Assembly: GCF_000384195.1 (NCBI RefSeq)
Contig: NZ_KB913034.1
Location: forward strand, 980,507 to 1,044,506
Reading direction: 5' to 3'
From: Allobaculum stercoricanis DSM 13633
Lineage (GTDB): Bacteria; Bacillota_I; Bacilli_A; Erysipelotrichales; Erysipelotrichaceae
DNA length: 64,000 nucleotides
Part shown: one piece after another, positions 8,834-18,757 of the stretch
How the letters are laid out: the number at the start of each line of letters is the position of its first letter
How positions within the stretch are numbered: the first letter of the stretch is position 1
The notes under the pieces: generated by a model
Databases searched by the model: none
Seen by the model: the letters and a program-made list of their open reading frames with translations, nothing else
Told to the model about the DNA's origin: nothing
Translations under genes and position numbers: made by a program

Positions 8834-9703
8834 TTAATACTGTTTTCTATTTTTTTGCTCTTTCATGAGCTGACAATAATCTTCATATAACACAGGATTA
8901 ATCGTGTTATTTTTCACGCCTTCTTTTATAGCGCAATCTGGCTCATCGACATGAATGCAATCAGCAAAACGACACCCTTGTTCAATTCCTTCTTGAAAAT
9001 CAAATAATAAATGGTCTAAACGACTGACATCCATTCTTGAAAAATCTAACGAAGAAAATCCTGGTGTATCCGCCACTAAGCCATCACCAATGGGATGGAG
9101 CTCACAATGGCGAGTAGTATGTTTCCCACGTCCAAGCGCTTTAGAAATTTGTTGGGTGTGGAGTTTAAATGTTGGATCTAAACGATTCAAAAGCGAGCTT
9201 TTCCCCGCTCCGGATTGACCACACAATACGCTAATTTTATTGGATAACAATTCACGGAGCTCTTGATCATCACTTCCCGGATGAGAAAAGAACATGCGAT
9301 ATCCAGCTTTACGATACCAATCGAGAATGGACTGAATCTTTTCTAATTGTTCCGGTTCAACTAAATCTGATTTTGTAATACAAATGACTGGCTCTATGTC
9401 ACAAAGTAAAACCAAAAAGATTAAGCGGTTTAAAAGGTGTTCGCTAAAGTCTGGATCTTTAAGAGAGGTTACAATGAGCGCTTGATCAACATTGCATACT
9501 GATGGTCGCAATAGTCGATTTTTACGTTCTAAAACTGAATCAATTCTGACACTGTCTTCGATGATTTCATAATTCACCCAATCTCCGACATAAGGCGTTT
9601 GCCCTTTACGCATTTTACCTCGCGGTTTTGCGATGAACTGTTGTTGACCATCAAGTATCGTATATTGATTCGAGATTACTTTAATAATTCGTCCTTGTTT
9701 CAT
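8834..9703 (-). CDS. rsgA: ribosome small subunit-dependent GTPase A
   Basis: RsgA (YloQ), 289 aa, a circularly permuted GTPase that helps late maturation of the 30S subunit. An OB fold occupies about residues 1-65. The permuted order of G motifs is visible: TKSD (G4) near 120, GQSGAGKSSLLN (G1) near 167 and DTPGFSS (G3) near 213. The C-terminal zinc finger is CRFADCIHVDEPDC. It starts 2 bases after prkC ends, as in the conserved prpC-prkC-rsgA arrangement. Confidence 0.95.
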   Translation of the reverse strand: MKQGRIIKVISNQYTILDGQQQFIAKPRGKMRKGQTPYVGDWVNYEIIEDSVRIDSVLERKNRLLRPSVCNVDQALIVTSLKDPDFSEHLLNRLIFLVLLCDIEPVICITKSDLVEPEQLEKIQSILDWYRKAGYRMFFSHPGSDDQELRELLSNKISVLCGQSGAGKSSLLNRLDPTFKLHTQQISKALGRGKHTTRHCELHPIGDGLVADTPGFSSLDFSRMDVSRLDHLLFDFQEGIEQGCRFADCIHVDEPDCAIKEGVKNNTINPVLYEDYCQLMKEQKNRKQY

Positions 9704-9705
9704 AA

Positions 9706-11379
9706 TTAATGGTACAGCGTAATGACGCTGTCACTTCCTTCTTGTGTATAATTCGTCCCTACTGGAGGATCAATTGATTGAACTGTTTTGGATCCTTGAA
9801 TATTTTTTGTGATCACTGCCATACCTAAATCATTTAATTCCTGCTTTGCTTGATCAACATCCATGCCAATATAACGATCAGAAATCATGATTGTCGGATA
9901 TGCGGAAACGACAAATTCAATATTCGCTTGATCTTTGGGATCAATTCGGGTTCCAGCTAATAATCCATGTTGTTCTAAAATTACTCCTGGTGCCCGATCA
10001 ACAGTTTCTTTGGTTGTGGTCGTAATCCAAATTGATAAATTGTTGTCTGTAAAGATTTTTTGAACATCTTCTAAATATTGACCCGTATAGTCTCCGACTA
10101 AAAATGTCGGTCCTTTTGCGATGTAAAGGCTAATTTTATCTTCATTAGAAACAAAATGGCCGGCAGGAATATCCGTTCCCGACGCAATTCCCGGTTCATA
10201 TTGATCGACAGCAACTTCTTGAATTTCAATTTGGTTCTCCAATATTCCCGATTCAGTTAATTTGTTGAGGGCATCTTCTTGTGAAAGACCCGCAACATTA
10301 GGAACTTGTTGCCAGCCAAACCAACCATCAATGGCAACCACGCCACTACTAATTAACATCAAGCCACTAAAGGCACAAACTAAAATTCCAATCAATCCGG
10401 TTAATGCAGTGATCGGCCAAGTCGGTGTTTTTTCTTTACTGACATGTGATAGCGGGCGTTGAGTAGACGTTTGCGTAATATCAGATGTTGTAACGACCGA
10501 TTCGTCTTTAGCCGGTAATTCTAGAGATGGAGTTTTCAGTTCTAGTTTTTTTACATTTTTAAATTCCGGATTTTGACACGTTTCAAGCGCATCTAATAAT
10601 TCTTGAGCACTTTGATAACGTTCATCAGGATTTTTTGCGGTTGCTTTAATGACCACATTTTCAATTGCCTGTGTAACAGTTTCGTTATAGGGCAAAATTG
10701 AAGGTAATGGATCTTGCATATGTTTTAGGGCAATTGCGGCAGGTGAAGTCCCCGTAAAAGGTACACTACCGCAAAGCAATTCAAAGAATACAATCCCTAG
10801 TGCATAAATATCGACTCGATAATCTGGGGCAAGTCCAGCAGCTGATTCAGGGGCTAAATAATGAGATGAGCCCATAATGGCTTGATTTGCGGTCATATCC
10901 ATAGAATCAGCAGCAATTGCAATGCCAAAATCAGTAATCTTTAATTGACCATTTTTATGAATTAAGACGTTTTGCGGTTTAATGTCGCGGTGAATAATGT
11001 TATTTTTGTGCGCTGCAGCAACAGCACTCGTCAGCTCTTTCATCATTAAAATGGCCTTTGGCGCACTCATTTTTCCTGATTTTGCGATCAACTCTTTTAA
11101 GGTGATGCCTGGAATGTACTCCATGACTAAATAATGTAAGTTTCCGCATTCTCCAACATCATAGACTTCAACAACGTTTGGGTGACTTAGTTTACGAACT
11201 GCCGAGGCTTCACGAATGAAGCGCACGACAGCTTGCGAGTCATCAGCGACTTTCGGGCGCAATATTTTTATTGCTACCGGCCGATTCATAATTTCATCAT
11301 ACGCAAGATAAACATCAGCCATCCCACCTTGTCCAATCAAACTTTTGATGTGGTAACGGTTTGCGATCGTATCAAGCAT
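9706..11379 (-). CDS. prkC: PASTA-domain Ser/Thr protein kinase
   Basis: A 557-aa Hanks-type membrane kinase of the PrkC/PknB/StkP class. The kinase domain (about 8-270) has GQGGMADVYLA, AIKIL, IHRDIKPQN and TDFGIA. A basic/Thr-rich linker leads to one membrane span near residues 320-345. The extracellular part carries three PASTA repeats (starting near VPNVAGLS, LVGDYTGQ and ISDRYIGM), which in this family bind peptidoglycan fragments or lipid II. It overlaps prpC by 8 bases, so kinase and phosphatase are co-expressed. It likely controls cell wall and division. Confidence 0.95.
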   Translation of the reverse strand: MLDTIANRYHIKSLIGQGGMADVYLAYDEIMNRPVAIKILRPKVADDSQAVVRFIREASAVRKLSHPNVVEVYDVGECGNLHYLVMEYIPGITLKELIAKSGKMSAPKAILMMKELTSAVAAAHKNNIIHRDIKPQNVLIHKNGQLKITDFGIAIAADSMDMTANQAIMGSSHYLAPESAAGLAPDYRVDIYALGIVFFELLCGSVPFTGTSPAAIALKHMQDPLPSILPYNETVTQAIENVVIKATAKNPDERYQSAQELLDALETCQNPEFKNVKKLELKTPSLELPAKDESVVTTSDITQTSTQRPLSHVSKEKTPTWPITALTGLIGILVCAFSGLMLISSGVVAIDGWFGWQQVPNVAGLSQEDALNKLTESGILENQIEIQEVAVDQYEPGIASGTDIPAGHFVSNEDKISLYIAKGPTFLVGDYTGQYLEDVQKIFTDNNLSIWITTTTKETVDRAPGVILEQHGLLAGTRIDPKDQANIEFVVSAYPTIMISDRYIGMDVDQAKQELNDLGMAVITKNIQGSKTVQSIDPPVGTNYTQEGSDSVITLYH

Positions 11380-12115
11380 AGTACTTTCCTGGCGAGGTAA
11401 CGATCACCGTACAATTGTCCAGGCCTCCAGCATCATTGGCAAGTTCAATCAACAAATCGCATTTGGCTTGAAGTGATAGATCCGACTCCATCACTCGCGC
11501 AATGTTGCGTTCAGTTACATAACTGCTCAAACCATCTGAACAAATCAATAACGCTTTATAGTTCGATTGGATTTTTTGAATATCTAGACGAAATGTTCGA
11601 CCAACTCCTACTGCATTGGTCAAAGCTCCTTGATGTTCATGACGTTTTGCATCTTCAAGAGAAAGCTTTTGATCTTGAATTAACTCATTGAGATAGGAAT
11701 GGTCTTCACTCATTTGAATTAAACCATCGCTATACAAAGCATAAAGTCGTGAATCGCCAGCATTGAAAATATAAGTTCCAATATTGGTGATGATGGCGCC
11801 AACGCAAGTTGTTCCCATGCCACGATTTTTCCGCGTCCACATTGACTTCGAATAAATCGCATCATTGATTTTACTGATCACCTTTCGCAACCATTCATCC
11901 ACTTCATAATCCTTTTGAAAAGCTGGTGCATTTTCAAAATGTTTTCGAGCAAGCTCACAAGCCATACCACTTGCAACTTCTCCACTCGCAGCACCGCCGA
12001 TTCCATCGCAAATGATCAAAATCTGATCTTGATGTTGATTTTCAGCAATCAAAAAGCTATCTTCATTTAATTTTCTTGATTTGCCGATATCCGACTTTCC
12101 AAAGACTTCAAGCAT
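11372..12115 (-). CDS. prpC: PP2C-family Ser/Thr protein phosphatase
   Basis: A 247-aa PPM phosphatase that reverses PrkC phosphorylation in the cytoplasm. Metal-binding motifs of the family are present: RKLNEDSF near residue 15, CDGIGGAASGE near 36, NAGDSRLYAL near 118 and GGLDNCTVIV near the end. The stop overlaps the prkC start by 8 bases. It follows rlmN by 12 bases in the same transcript. Confidence 0.94.
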   Translation of the reverse strand: MLEVFGKSDIGKSRKLNEDSFLIAENQHQDQILIICDGIGGAASGEVASGMACELARKHFENAPAFQKDYEVDEWLRKVISKINDAIYSKSMWTRKNRGMGTTCVGAIITNIGTYIFNAGDSRLYALYSDGLIQMSEDHSYLNELIQDQKLSLEDAKRHEHQGALTNAVGVGRTFRLDIQKIQSNYKALLICSDGLSSYVTERNIARVMESDLSLQAKCDLLIELANDAGGLDNCTVIVTSPGKYYA

Positions 12116-12127
12116 GCCGAATCCTTT

Positions 12128-13189
12128 CTATTGATGTTCTTCTTTTAGACGTTTTTCTTTTCTTAATTCTTTAATACGTAACTGACCACATGCAGCATCA
12201 ATATCCGAACCATGTTCTTTACGGATTGTGACTGCAATGCCTTGTTTTTTTAATGCATCATAAAATTTCATCGCTTCTTGGCGAGTTGTCGATTGATAAC
12301 CATTTTCATCCACACTGTTATAAGGAATTAAATTCACATAACAAATATAGGGACGAAGCAAATTTGCTAATTGTTTAGCATGTTCTAAAGAATCATTAAC
12401 ACCTTTAATCAAGATATATTCAAACGTCAAACGACGATTGTTTTCTTTTGTATAGTATTCCACTGCATCCATCAATTCTGCTAATGGATAAGCTTTATTG
12501 ACAGGCATTAATTTTGTACGCAATTCATCATTTGGCGCATGTAAAGACACAGCCAAATTGTATTGATAATGACCATCGGCAAATTGTTTAATTTTAGGCA
12601 CAATTCCCGATGTCGAAATCGTAATGTGACGAGAACCAATCGCTAAGCCACGATCGTGGTTGGCAGTAAGTAAAAAGTTCATCACTGCATCGTAGTTATC
12701 AAAAGGTTCACCTGTACCCATCACAACGATATGAGATAAACGTTCATTCTTCTTATCTAATTCATGTTGAACGTGCATGACTTGGCCTAACATTTCGCCA
12801 GGTGTTAAATCGCGTTGTTTTTTTGTTAACCCTGAAGCACAAAATGTACAACCCATATTACATCCGACTTGGCTAGAGACACAGATGGAATTTCCATAAT
12901 CAAAGACCATCATGACACTTTCCATCAAAGCACCATCTTTTGTTTTAAACAAGAATTTGGTTGTTCCATCACTAGCAACTTGTTTAGTCACGAGAGCTAA
13001 AGGGTTAAACATAAAGTCTTTCTTTAATTCTTCCCGTGTTTCTTTTGATAGATTGGTCATCTCATCAAAATCGATAACTCTTTCTTTATATAACCATCTA
13101 AAGATTTGTTGAGTTCTAAATTTCTTCCAACCTTTAGATAGACACCATTCTTCCATTTGTGAGTAAGTTAAATCATAAATACTACGCAT
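12128..13189 (-). CDS. rlmN: dual-specificity 23S rRNA (A2503-C2)/tRNA (A37-C2) methyltransferase
   Basis: A radical SAM methylase, 353 aa. The Fe-S cluster motif CNMGCTFC (Cys-x3-Cys-x2-Cys) lies near residue 110. GMGTGEP-type SAM binding is seen as VMGTGEPFDNYD, and the acceptor Cys region IDAACGQL is near the end. It methylates A2503 in the peptidyl transferase centre. A terminator separates it from rsmB upstream, so it probably starts the rlmN-prpC-prkC-rsgA-rpe-thiN transcript. Confidence 0.95.
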   Translation of the reverse strand: MRSIYDLTYSQMEEWCLSKGWKKFRTQQIFRWLYKERVIDFDEMTNLSKETREELKKDFMFNPLALVTKQVASDGTTKFLFKTKDGALMESVMMVFDYGNSICVSSQVGCNMGCTFCASGLTKKQRDLTPGEMLGQVMHVQHELDKKNERLSHIVVMGTGEPFDNYDAVMNFLLTANHDRGLAIGSRHITISTSGIVPKIKQFADGHYQYNLAVSLHAPNDELRTKLMPVNKAYPLAELMDAVEYYTKENNRRLTFEYILIKGVNDSLEHAKQLANLLRPYICYVNLIPYNSVDENGYQSTTRQEAMKFYDALKKQGIAVTIRKEHGSDIDAACGQLRIKELRKEKRLKEEHQ

Positions 13190-13338
13190 TCAAATTCTCC
13201 TATCGCTCATTGATATTTAGATTTGAATCCTCAAGATTCGAAATCTTCCTTTTAGTTTAACCTATAAGTGTGCTGATTTTCCATTCTGCGCTTTCGATTC
13301 GATAAATTAGACAAGAAACTGCGCAAACAAAATCAACT

Positions 13339-13372
13339 AAAAAAACGGACAGACTCTTCATGCCCGTTTTTT
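13339..13372 (-). terminator. terminator between rsmB and rlmN
   Basis: On the minus strand AAAACGGGC pairs with GTCCGTTTT around a short loop and ends in a T run. It divides the housekeeping run into two transcripts. Confidence 0.8.
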
Positions 13373-13389
13373 ATGGCGATCTATGGCCA

Positions 13390-14640
13390 CTATTGTTCTT
13401 TTTTAATTAATTTTGCAATATAGAACCCACCATTTTGAGAAGTTGGTTCAATCGTGATGTCTTTTTCTAAAACAAAGTTAGGATGGTCGGCTAAAAACGA
13501 TTCGACTTGTTTTTCATTTTCTTTTTTATCTAATGTACAAGTCGAATAAATCAGCGTTCCATTTACTTTCGTTTGTTTAGCTGCAGCGATCAATAATTCT
13601 TTTTGAATTGGTAATAAAGAATCGATTGTTTTTGGATCTAATCGCAATTTTAAATCTGGTTTTCGTGAAAGAATTCCAAATCCACTACAAGGAACGTCGC
13701 ATAGAACAACATCATATTGCACAAGCGGATCACTCACGATCGTCGAATCTTGTTGGCGCGCTTGAATGTTTGTAAGATTTAGACGTTTGGCATCTTGTTG
13801 AATTAAACGTACGCGATGTTCATGGACATCTTGCGCAACGATTTTGGCTTGGTCTTTTGCCATTTCGGCCATTGCCATTGTTTTGGTCCCTGGTGCTGCA
13901 CAACAATCCAATACCGTTTGGTTGGCTTTAACATTCGCCCATTTAGCAATTTCAAAACTGCCCGGATCTTGAATGGAGATTTTTCCTTCTTGATATAGGA
14001 CATCATGACCAATTTGGTTGCCGGTATAGATAAACAAACCAGTCTGTTCTGAATAATCTTGTCCAAACGTGCGTAATCTTGGACATTGTTTAGCTTCATC
14101 GATTGACCATTTCAAAGGATTGACGCGTACGACAACAGGCAGTGCTTCTAAAGAGGCATGCGCAAATTTAAACGCTTGTTGCGGCGAGTATTGTTTAATC
14201 CATAGTTGGATCAGCCATTTCGGCATCGATGTTTTGAGGGCTAAGGCTTCAATCGGATCATTGGGTAATTGTAAAGAAACATCTTTAACTTTCCGTAATA
14301 GTGCATTGACAAGTCCTTTTTGTCCTCTTAGTTGATGAACAGCTATTTTATTAGCATCATTGATCACCGCGTATGCTGGAACTTTATTTAAAAAGAGCAA
14401 CTGATAGCAAGACATCGTGAGTAAAATCCCTGTTTTGGATCCAACTTTGCCATCCGTAAATCGACTCCAAGCATAATGACATAAATCATAATTTTGAAGC
14501 GTTCCATAAAATATATTTGATGCTAAAGCGCGATCTTTAGGATCCACTTCATGGAGGTGATCTTTTAAGTAGAGATTTGAATAGGTGTTCTTTTTAATCA
14601 CGTCAACAAGGGCTAAGTAGACCCATTCTCGCATAAGCAT
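13390..14640 (-). CDS. rsmB: 16S rRNA (cytosine-967-C5)-methyltransferase
   Basis: RsmB (Sun), 416 aa. The N-terminal 130 residues are a NusB-like RNA-binding domain. The C-terminal part is the SAM methylase with DCCAAPGTKTM (motif I), DVPCSGFGIL and STCTLDKKENE carrying the two catalytic cysteines. The start is ATG 14640; its GGAGG lies in the last codons of priA, so translation is coupled. In most Bacillota def and fmt lie between priA and rsmB; here they are absent. Confidence 0.94.
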   Translation of the reverse strand: MLMREWVYLALVDVIKKNTYSNLYLKDHLHEVDPKDRALASNIFYGTLQNYDLCHYAWSRFTDGKVGSKTGILLTMSCYQLLFLNKVPAYAVINDANKIAVHQLRGQKGLVNALLRKVKDVSLQLPNDPIEALALKTSMPKWLIQLWIKQYSPQQAFKFAHASLEALPVVVRVNPLKWSIDEAKQCPRLRTFGQDYSEQTGLFIYTGNQIGHDVLYQEGKISIQDPGSFEIAKWANVKANQTVLDCCAAPGTKTMAMAEMAKDQAKIVAQDVHEHRVRLIQQDAKRLNLTNIQARQQDSTIVSDPLVQYDVVLCDVPCSGFGILSRKPDLKLRLDPKTIDSLLPIQKELLIAAAKQTKVNGTLIYSTCTLDKKENEKQVESFLADHPNFVLEKDITIEPTSQNGGFYIAKLIKKEQ

Positions 14641-14642
14641 GT

Positions 14643-16790
14643 TTATTCCTCCAATGTCATCGGATGGACGTTAATATCCATCCGGGAACGAGACGCATTC
14701 TCTTCAAACCATAGTGCACATTGCCATAGTGTTTGAATTAAATGTTCGTCATCTTTATCTTTAATTAATAATCTAGTTCGCGCTTGTTTATTGCGCATGG
14801 AAATATCGACTGGTCCAAGAACTTCAACGCCATATGCTTCTAGTCGATATTTAATTTCAAGAGCTCTTTGATACGCTTCAAATGCATCATGATTGCGAAT
14901 CACTAATGTTGCTAAATAGACATAGGGTGGATAATTCCCCGCATGTCGATATTGCATTTCTTGGACGAAAAAGTCGGTATAAGAATGCGATTTTATGCAT
15001 TGTAAGACGAAATGTTCGGGATTATAGGTTTGGATAATGACTTCCCCTGGTTCATTGCCTCTACCTGCTCTTCCCGCTGCTTGTTCCGTTAATTGATACG
15101 CTCTTTCATTACTCAAATAATCAGGACGATTCAACATAGAGTCGATCGAAAGCACACCAGCAAGTGTAATATCATGAAAATCAAGGCCTTTGGCAATCAT
15201 CTGTGTTCCCATTAAAATATCGCCATCTTCTTTAAATTCATCTAGTAGACGCTGATGCGAACCTTTTTGTCGCGTTGTGTCATGGTCCATTCGCACAATT
15301 TTAGCTTGCGGAAAAAGACTTGCAGTATCTTCTTCAAGACGTTCTGTCCCTTGCCCTGTTTGGGTCAGTTGTTTGGAATGACAATGCGGACATTCATAAA
15401 CGATTGGATAGCGATTTCCACAAACATGACAAACAAAACGATCTTCGTTTTTATGATAACTAAGGGGAACATTACAATCCTCGCAAACGAGATATTCATG
15501 GCACGATTGGCAACGAACTGTCGGTAAGTAACCACGTCGATTTAAGAAAATCAATGTTTTTTGATGTTTCGCTAATCGATTTGTGATCCGATCAATTAGC
15601 TCCGAGGAGTAATTATGAAATGAAGGGGTGATTCTTAAATCGACTAAGCGAATGGAAGCATCCCGTCCGGAAACACGTCTTGGCAAAGTGGCTAAAGCAT
15701 AAACCCCTTTAATTGCTCTTGAATAACTTTCCAAACTAGGTGTTGCCGATGCGAGAAGCAGTTTGCAGTGGTGATATTTGGCTCGAAATAAAGCAGCGTC
15801 ACGTGCATGATAACGAATATTGGTGTCTTGCTTATAACTCGTATCATGCTCTTCATCCATAATGATTAAACCCAAATTTTTCATCGGCAAAAAAACTGAT
15901 TTTCGCGTTCCGATTACAATACAGGGACCTGCTTGTTCAATATTTTGCCAAACAGAGACAAATTGTGAATCACTTAATCGGGAATGACAACCATAGACAT
16001 CACAATCAAAACGACTCGCAATTCGTTCTTCCATCATTGGGGTCAAAGAAATTTCAGGAACAAGGATCAAGACTTGTTTTCCTTGCTCTAGTTGTTCTTT
16101 TGCTAGATGGAAAAAGACTTCTGTTTTTCCCGAACCCGTTACTCCATGTAATAAAACAACTTGTTTATTGGCTTGGCGTATTGTATTCAAGGCTCGTTGT
16201 TGATCGGCATTGAGCGCTGGCCATTCGACTTGCTTGCGCTTAGGTAGCGTTCCATAATCAATAATTCGCTTTTCTTTTGTCGCTAATCCTTTTTTACATA
16301 ATGCATTTACGCTATATGCGCCAAATTCATTGACGGCATCTGTATAAATCATCTCTTGCCATTCTTGTTCGTAAACCATTTTCAGCTTTGGCGTAAGGCT
16401 TACTGGATTTTGTGAATCCAGAGGTTGTTTAACCAACCACATGCGATAGGAAAAATCTGGTTTAGAACTTTTAGCATCTAATGCGCGGGGCAACATGAGA
16501 TGAATCATCCCCATAATTGGTGAGATCGTGATCCATGCTAAATATCTTGCAAGTTCAATTTGTTCATGATCTAAAACAGGTTTATCATCGATGATCGTTT
16601 CGATCTCTTTAATACGAATGTTTGAATCGTGTTGTTTTTGGCCTTCTTGAATCACTAATCCAGTCAATTTCTGGCGACCAAACGGAACGAAAACCCGACA
16701 GCCAGGCTGTACGGGTTGCTCGCTATAATAAGTAAATTGTTTTGATAATGCAATCGTAGAATGTTCAATCGCTACCTCGTAATAAGGCAT
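14643..16790 (-). CDS. priA: primosomal protein N' (replication restart helicase)
   Basis: PriA, 715 aa, a superfamily 2 helicase that reloads DnaB at stalled forks. The N-terminal 3' DNA-binding domain is followed by GVTGSGKTEVF (Walker A), DEEHDTSYKQ (Walker B), a zinc-binding block of eight Cys (CQSCHEYLVCEDC, CHVCG, CPHC) and the QAAGRAGRG motif VI. Its stop codon is 2 bases before the rsmB ATG, and DUF4438 ends 3 bases upstream, so all three are one operon. Confidence 0.95.
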   Translation of the reverse strand: MPYYEVAIEHSTIALSKQFTYYSEQPVQPGCRVFVPFGRQKLTGLVIQEGQKQHDSNIRIKEIETIIDDKPVLDHEQIELARYLAWITISPIMGMIHLMLPRALDAKSSKPDFSYRMWLVKQPLDSQNPVSLTPKLKMVYEQEWQEMIYTDAVNEFGAYSVNALCKKGLATKEKRIIDYGTLPKRKQVEWPALNADQQRALNTIRQANKQVVLLHGVTGSGKTEVFFHLAKEQLEQGKQVLILVPEISLTPMMEERIASRFDCDVYGCHSRLSDSQFVSVWQNIEQAGPCIVIGTRKSVFLPMKNLGLIIMDEEHDTSYKQDTNIRYHARDAALFRAKYHHCKLLLASATPSLESYSRAIKGVYALATLPRRVSGRDASIRLVDLRITPSFHNYSSELIDRITNRLAKHQKTLIFLNRRGYLPTVRCQSCHEYLVCEDCNVPLSYHKNEDRFVCHVCGNRYPIVYECPHCHSKQLTQTGQGTERLEEDTASLFPQAKIVRMDHDTTRQKGSHQRLLDEFKEDGDILMGTQMIAKGLDFHDITLAGVLSIDSMLNRPDYLSNERAYQLTEQAAGRAGRGNEPGEVIIQTYNPEHFVLQCIKSHSYTDFFVQEMQYRHAGNYPPYVYLATLVIRNHDAFEAYQRALEIKYRLEAYGVEVLGPVDISMRNKQARTRLLIKDKDDEHLIQTLWQCALWFEENASRSRMDINVHPMTLEE

Positions 16791-16793
16791 TCT

Positions 16794-17663
16794 TTATTCG
16801 TTCTCCATCTTTGAAAAATAGTGTTTTAAATTTGCCTGATCACTGACAAAAGGCATAATTGCTCCACTTTGTGATGTTGCTACGATGGCAACACCTGGGC
16901 CATGTCCGGAAGTGAAGGAATCAGAATGAACGATAACCCCAACGCTTACCGCGCCTTTTTTATAATGAGGACCATATGTGCAATCGTGATCTAAAATTGC
17001 TACGAAGTCACCAAAGCGTAAATCATTCAAACCAAATTGTTCATTTGCCTCTTTATCTTGAGTCATGATGTCATAATCACCAGACATCATAGTGGAAGAT
17101 CCTAAACCAGAACCCATTAAAAATGCTGGAATAATCGTTGCGACTGGGAAACGCAATTGACCTTGATCATCCACGTCCACGTTCATCACGCTCAATAATC
17201 TTGGATCGATATTCATCCAAAATACATCCGGGGTTTGATCGACTTTCAATCCTTGACCATAAGTGCGAATTAAGAAATTCTCATTTCCTTCCATACGCTC
17301 TAAGTCTTCTGCTTTAAAATAAGCCATTGTATGTTCAATTCCACCATGTGTACCTGTTACATATCCTTTTGCACCGGCAGCAGGCCCACTTAAACAATAA
17401 ACTGGATTTCCGATGCAAGAGAATGTTTCAACGGCCATATTTTCATCTGGATTTGGATTGGCCATAGAAACACCTGGTTCAACATGGTCGCCGGCAATAT
17501 GCATGCAGCAATCCCCAATAGCATGAGAATAGGTAATGCCACCAGTTGCTATAGTAATACGAGCGCGTCCATCAAAACCGCCTCGGTAACCTTTAACACG
17601 AGGATGATCGACTTTAGCATTAACGGCCATTTCTACTAATTGATTTTGATTATATGTCAGCAT
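16794..17663 (-). CDS. DUF4438 family protein
   Basis: A 289-aa soluble protein that I assign to the DUF4438 family from its length and Gly-rich conserved segments: GITYSHAIGDCCMHIAGDHVEPGVS, CLSGPAAGAKGYVTGTHGG, FLMGSGLGSSTMMSGDYD, LGD/FGDFVAILDHDCTYGP and VHSDSFTSGHGPGV. The many conserved His, Asp and Cys residues suggest a metal-binding or catalytic site, but the function is unknown. No signal peptide. It is the second gene of a probable trmH-DUF4438-priA-rsmB transcript, an unusual neighbour for priA. Confidence 0.65.
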   Translation of the reverse strand: MLTYNQNQLVEMAVNAKVDHPRVKGYRGGFDGRARITIATGGITYSHAIGDCCMHIAGDHVEPGVSMANPNPDENMAVETFSCIGNPVYCLSGPAAGAKGYVTGTHGGIEHTMAYFKAEDLERMEGNENFLIRTYGQGLKVDQTPDVFWMNIDPRLLSVMNVDVDDQGQLRFPVATIIPAFLMGSGLGSSTMMSGDYDIMTQDKEANEQFGLNDLRFGDFVAILDHDCTYGPHYKKGAVSVGVIVHSDSFTSGHGPGVAIVATSQSGAIMPFVSDQANLKHYFSKMENE

Positions 17664-17702
17664 ATTTATCTCCTTATTTATTTTGATTCATAAATGTTGT
17701 CT

Positions 17703-18431
17703 TTATTCTATCGTATCGATATGTTGGTTCATCCAATAAAATGAGAAAACGGAAGTTGCGGAAACAGAATCCAGTGCATTTCTAAACTCTCTTCCATAAG
17801 GAATATAGTAATGTTCAGTCGATGCATTCAAAATCCGACTGGATAAACCACGCATAGCCCCACCGATACAAAGCAATACATCACGATCAAGTGAGCAATC
17901 AAATAACGATTTTGCTTGATCATCGCGCGCTGCGCTACAAATATCGCGATTTTGCGCTTCGGCAACTTCGATCAGTTGATCATCTTGACAAATCGTAACA
18001 ATATTTAACCGTTCCCAAGCACCCGCTGAAGAACGAAGTAATGTCGATGTTGCATTGGACCAATCTCTTTCTTGAATGATCATTAAACTTGCACCGGCTG
18101 CATAAAGTGTTCGGGCAATACTGCCTAAATTATATGGATCTTCTACGCCACTAATGTAAACACAAAGTCCATTTAACTTTGTTTCATGACTCAATGACGG
18201 AAAGATTCTAGTTTCTGTTTTTAAGATGACTCCCCCATTATTAGGAGCCATTTCATTCATCGTCTCTTTTGAACAAAATGTCACAGGGATTCCTTTTTGT
18301 TTGGCGATCGCGATAATATAGGCGATATCACGGGATCTTTTTTTCGGATTCACGAATAATTCATAAGCTTTTCGCTTTCCTTCTTCTAAAATTGCTTTCG
18401 TTGAAATCGTACCCCAAACTAATGTTTCCAT
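17703..18431 (-). CDS. TrmH-family (SPOUT) RNA 2'-O-methyltransferase
   Basis: A 242-aa SPOUT methyltransferase. The C-terminal knot domain shows motif 1 NLGSIARTLYAAG, motif 2 IGGAMRGLSSRIL and a motif 3-like FRNALDSVSATS. The N-terminal 90 residues form a substrate-binding extension like that of TrmH/RlmB relatives. The target (rRNA or tRNA) cannot be read from sequence. It is the first gene of the leftward run, 39 bases before DUF4438. Confidence 0.8.
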   Translation of the reverse strand: METLVWGTISTKAILEEGKRKAYELFVNPKKRSRDIAYIIAIAKQKGIPVTFCSKETMNEMAPNNGGVILKTETRIFPSLSHETKLNGLCVYISGVEDPYNLGSIARTLYAAGASLMIIQERDWSNATSTLLRSSAGAWERLNIVTICQDDQLIEVAEAQNRDICSAARDDQAKSLFDCSLDRDVLLCIGGAMRGLSSRILNASTEHYYIPYGREFRNALDSVSATSVFSFYWMNQHIDTIE

Positions 18432-18757
18432 AACGAGTCCTTTCTTTTATTTCTCAAAATTGAATCTAATTTCTTATCTATCATACCATTTTGTGAACCA
18501 TTCATGAGCAACAAACACTTGTCTATGCAAAAAACAAAAATTTGAATTTTCTTCCTCCGTTCTATTTTGTTTGTATTTTGTGGTCTTCAAAAATTCTTTT
18601 TTACAATTCTGTAATGAAAATAGTGATTGAATGCCGAATTTGTTATGATTGGAAATAGAAAGTTGAAAGGAGGCCAAGAAGAATCGATATCCTTTTTATC
18701 TTTCAAGATTTTGGATATCTTCGTGATCCGATTCAAAAAAATATATTTATCCGTTCA
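18432..18757. other. intergenic with strong orphan Shine-Dalgarno
   Basis: A divergent promoter region. GAAAGGAGG at 18665-18673 has no ATG, GTG or TTG at normal distance. The frame of the next gene is open from there, with ATC at 18683 9 bases after the SD. See the AI-2E entry and findings. Confidence 0.5.
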
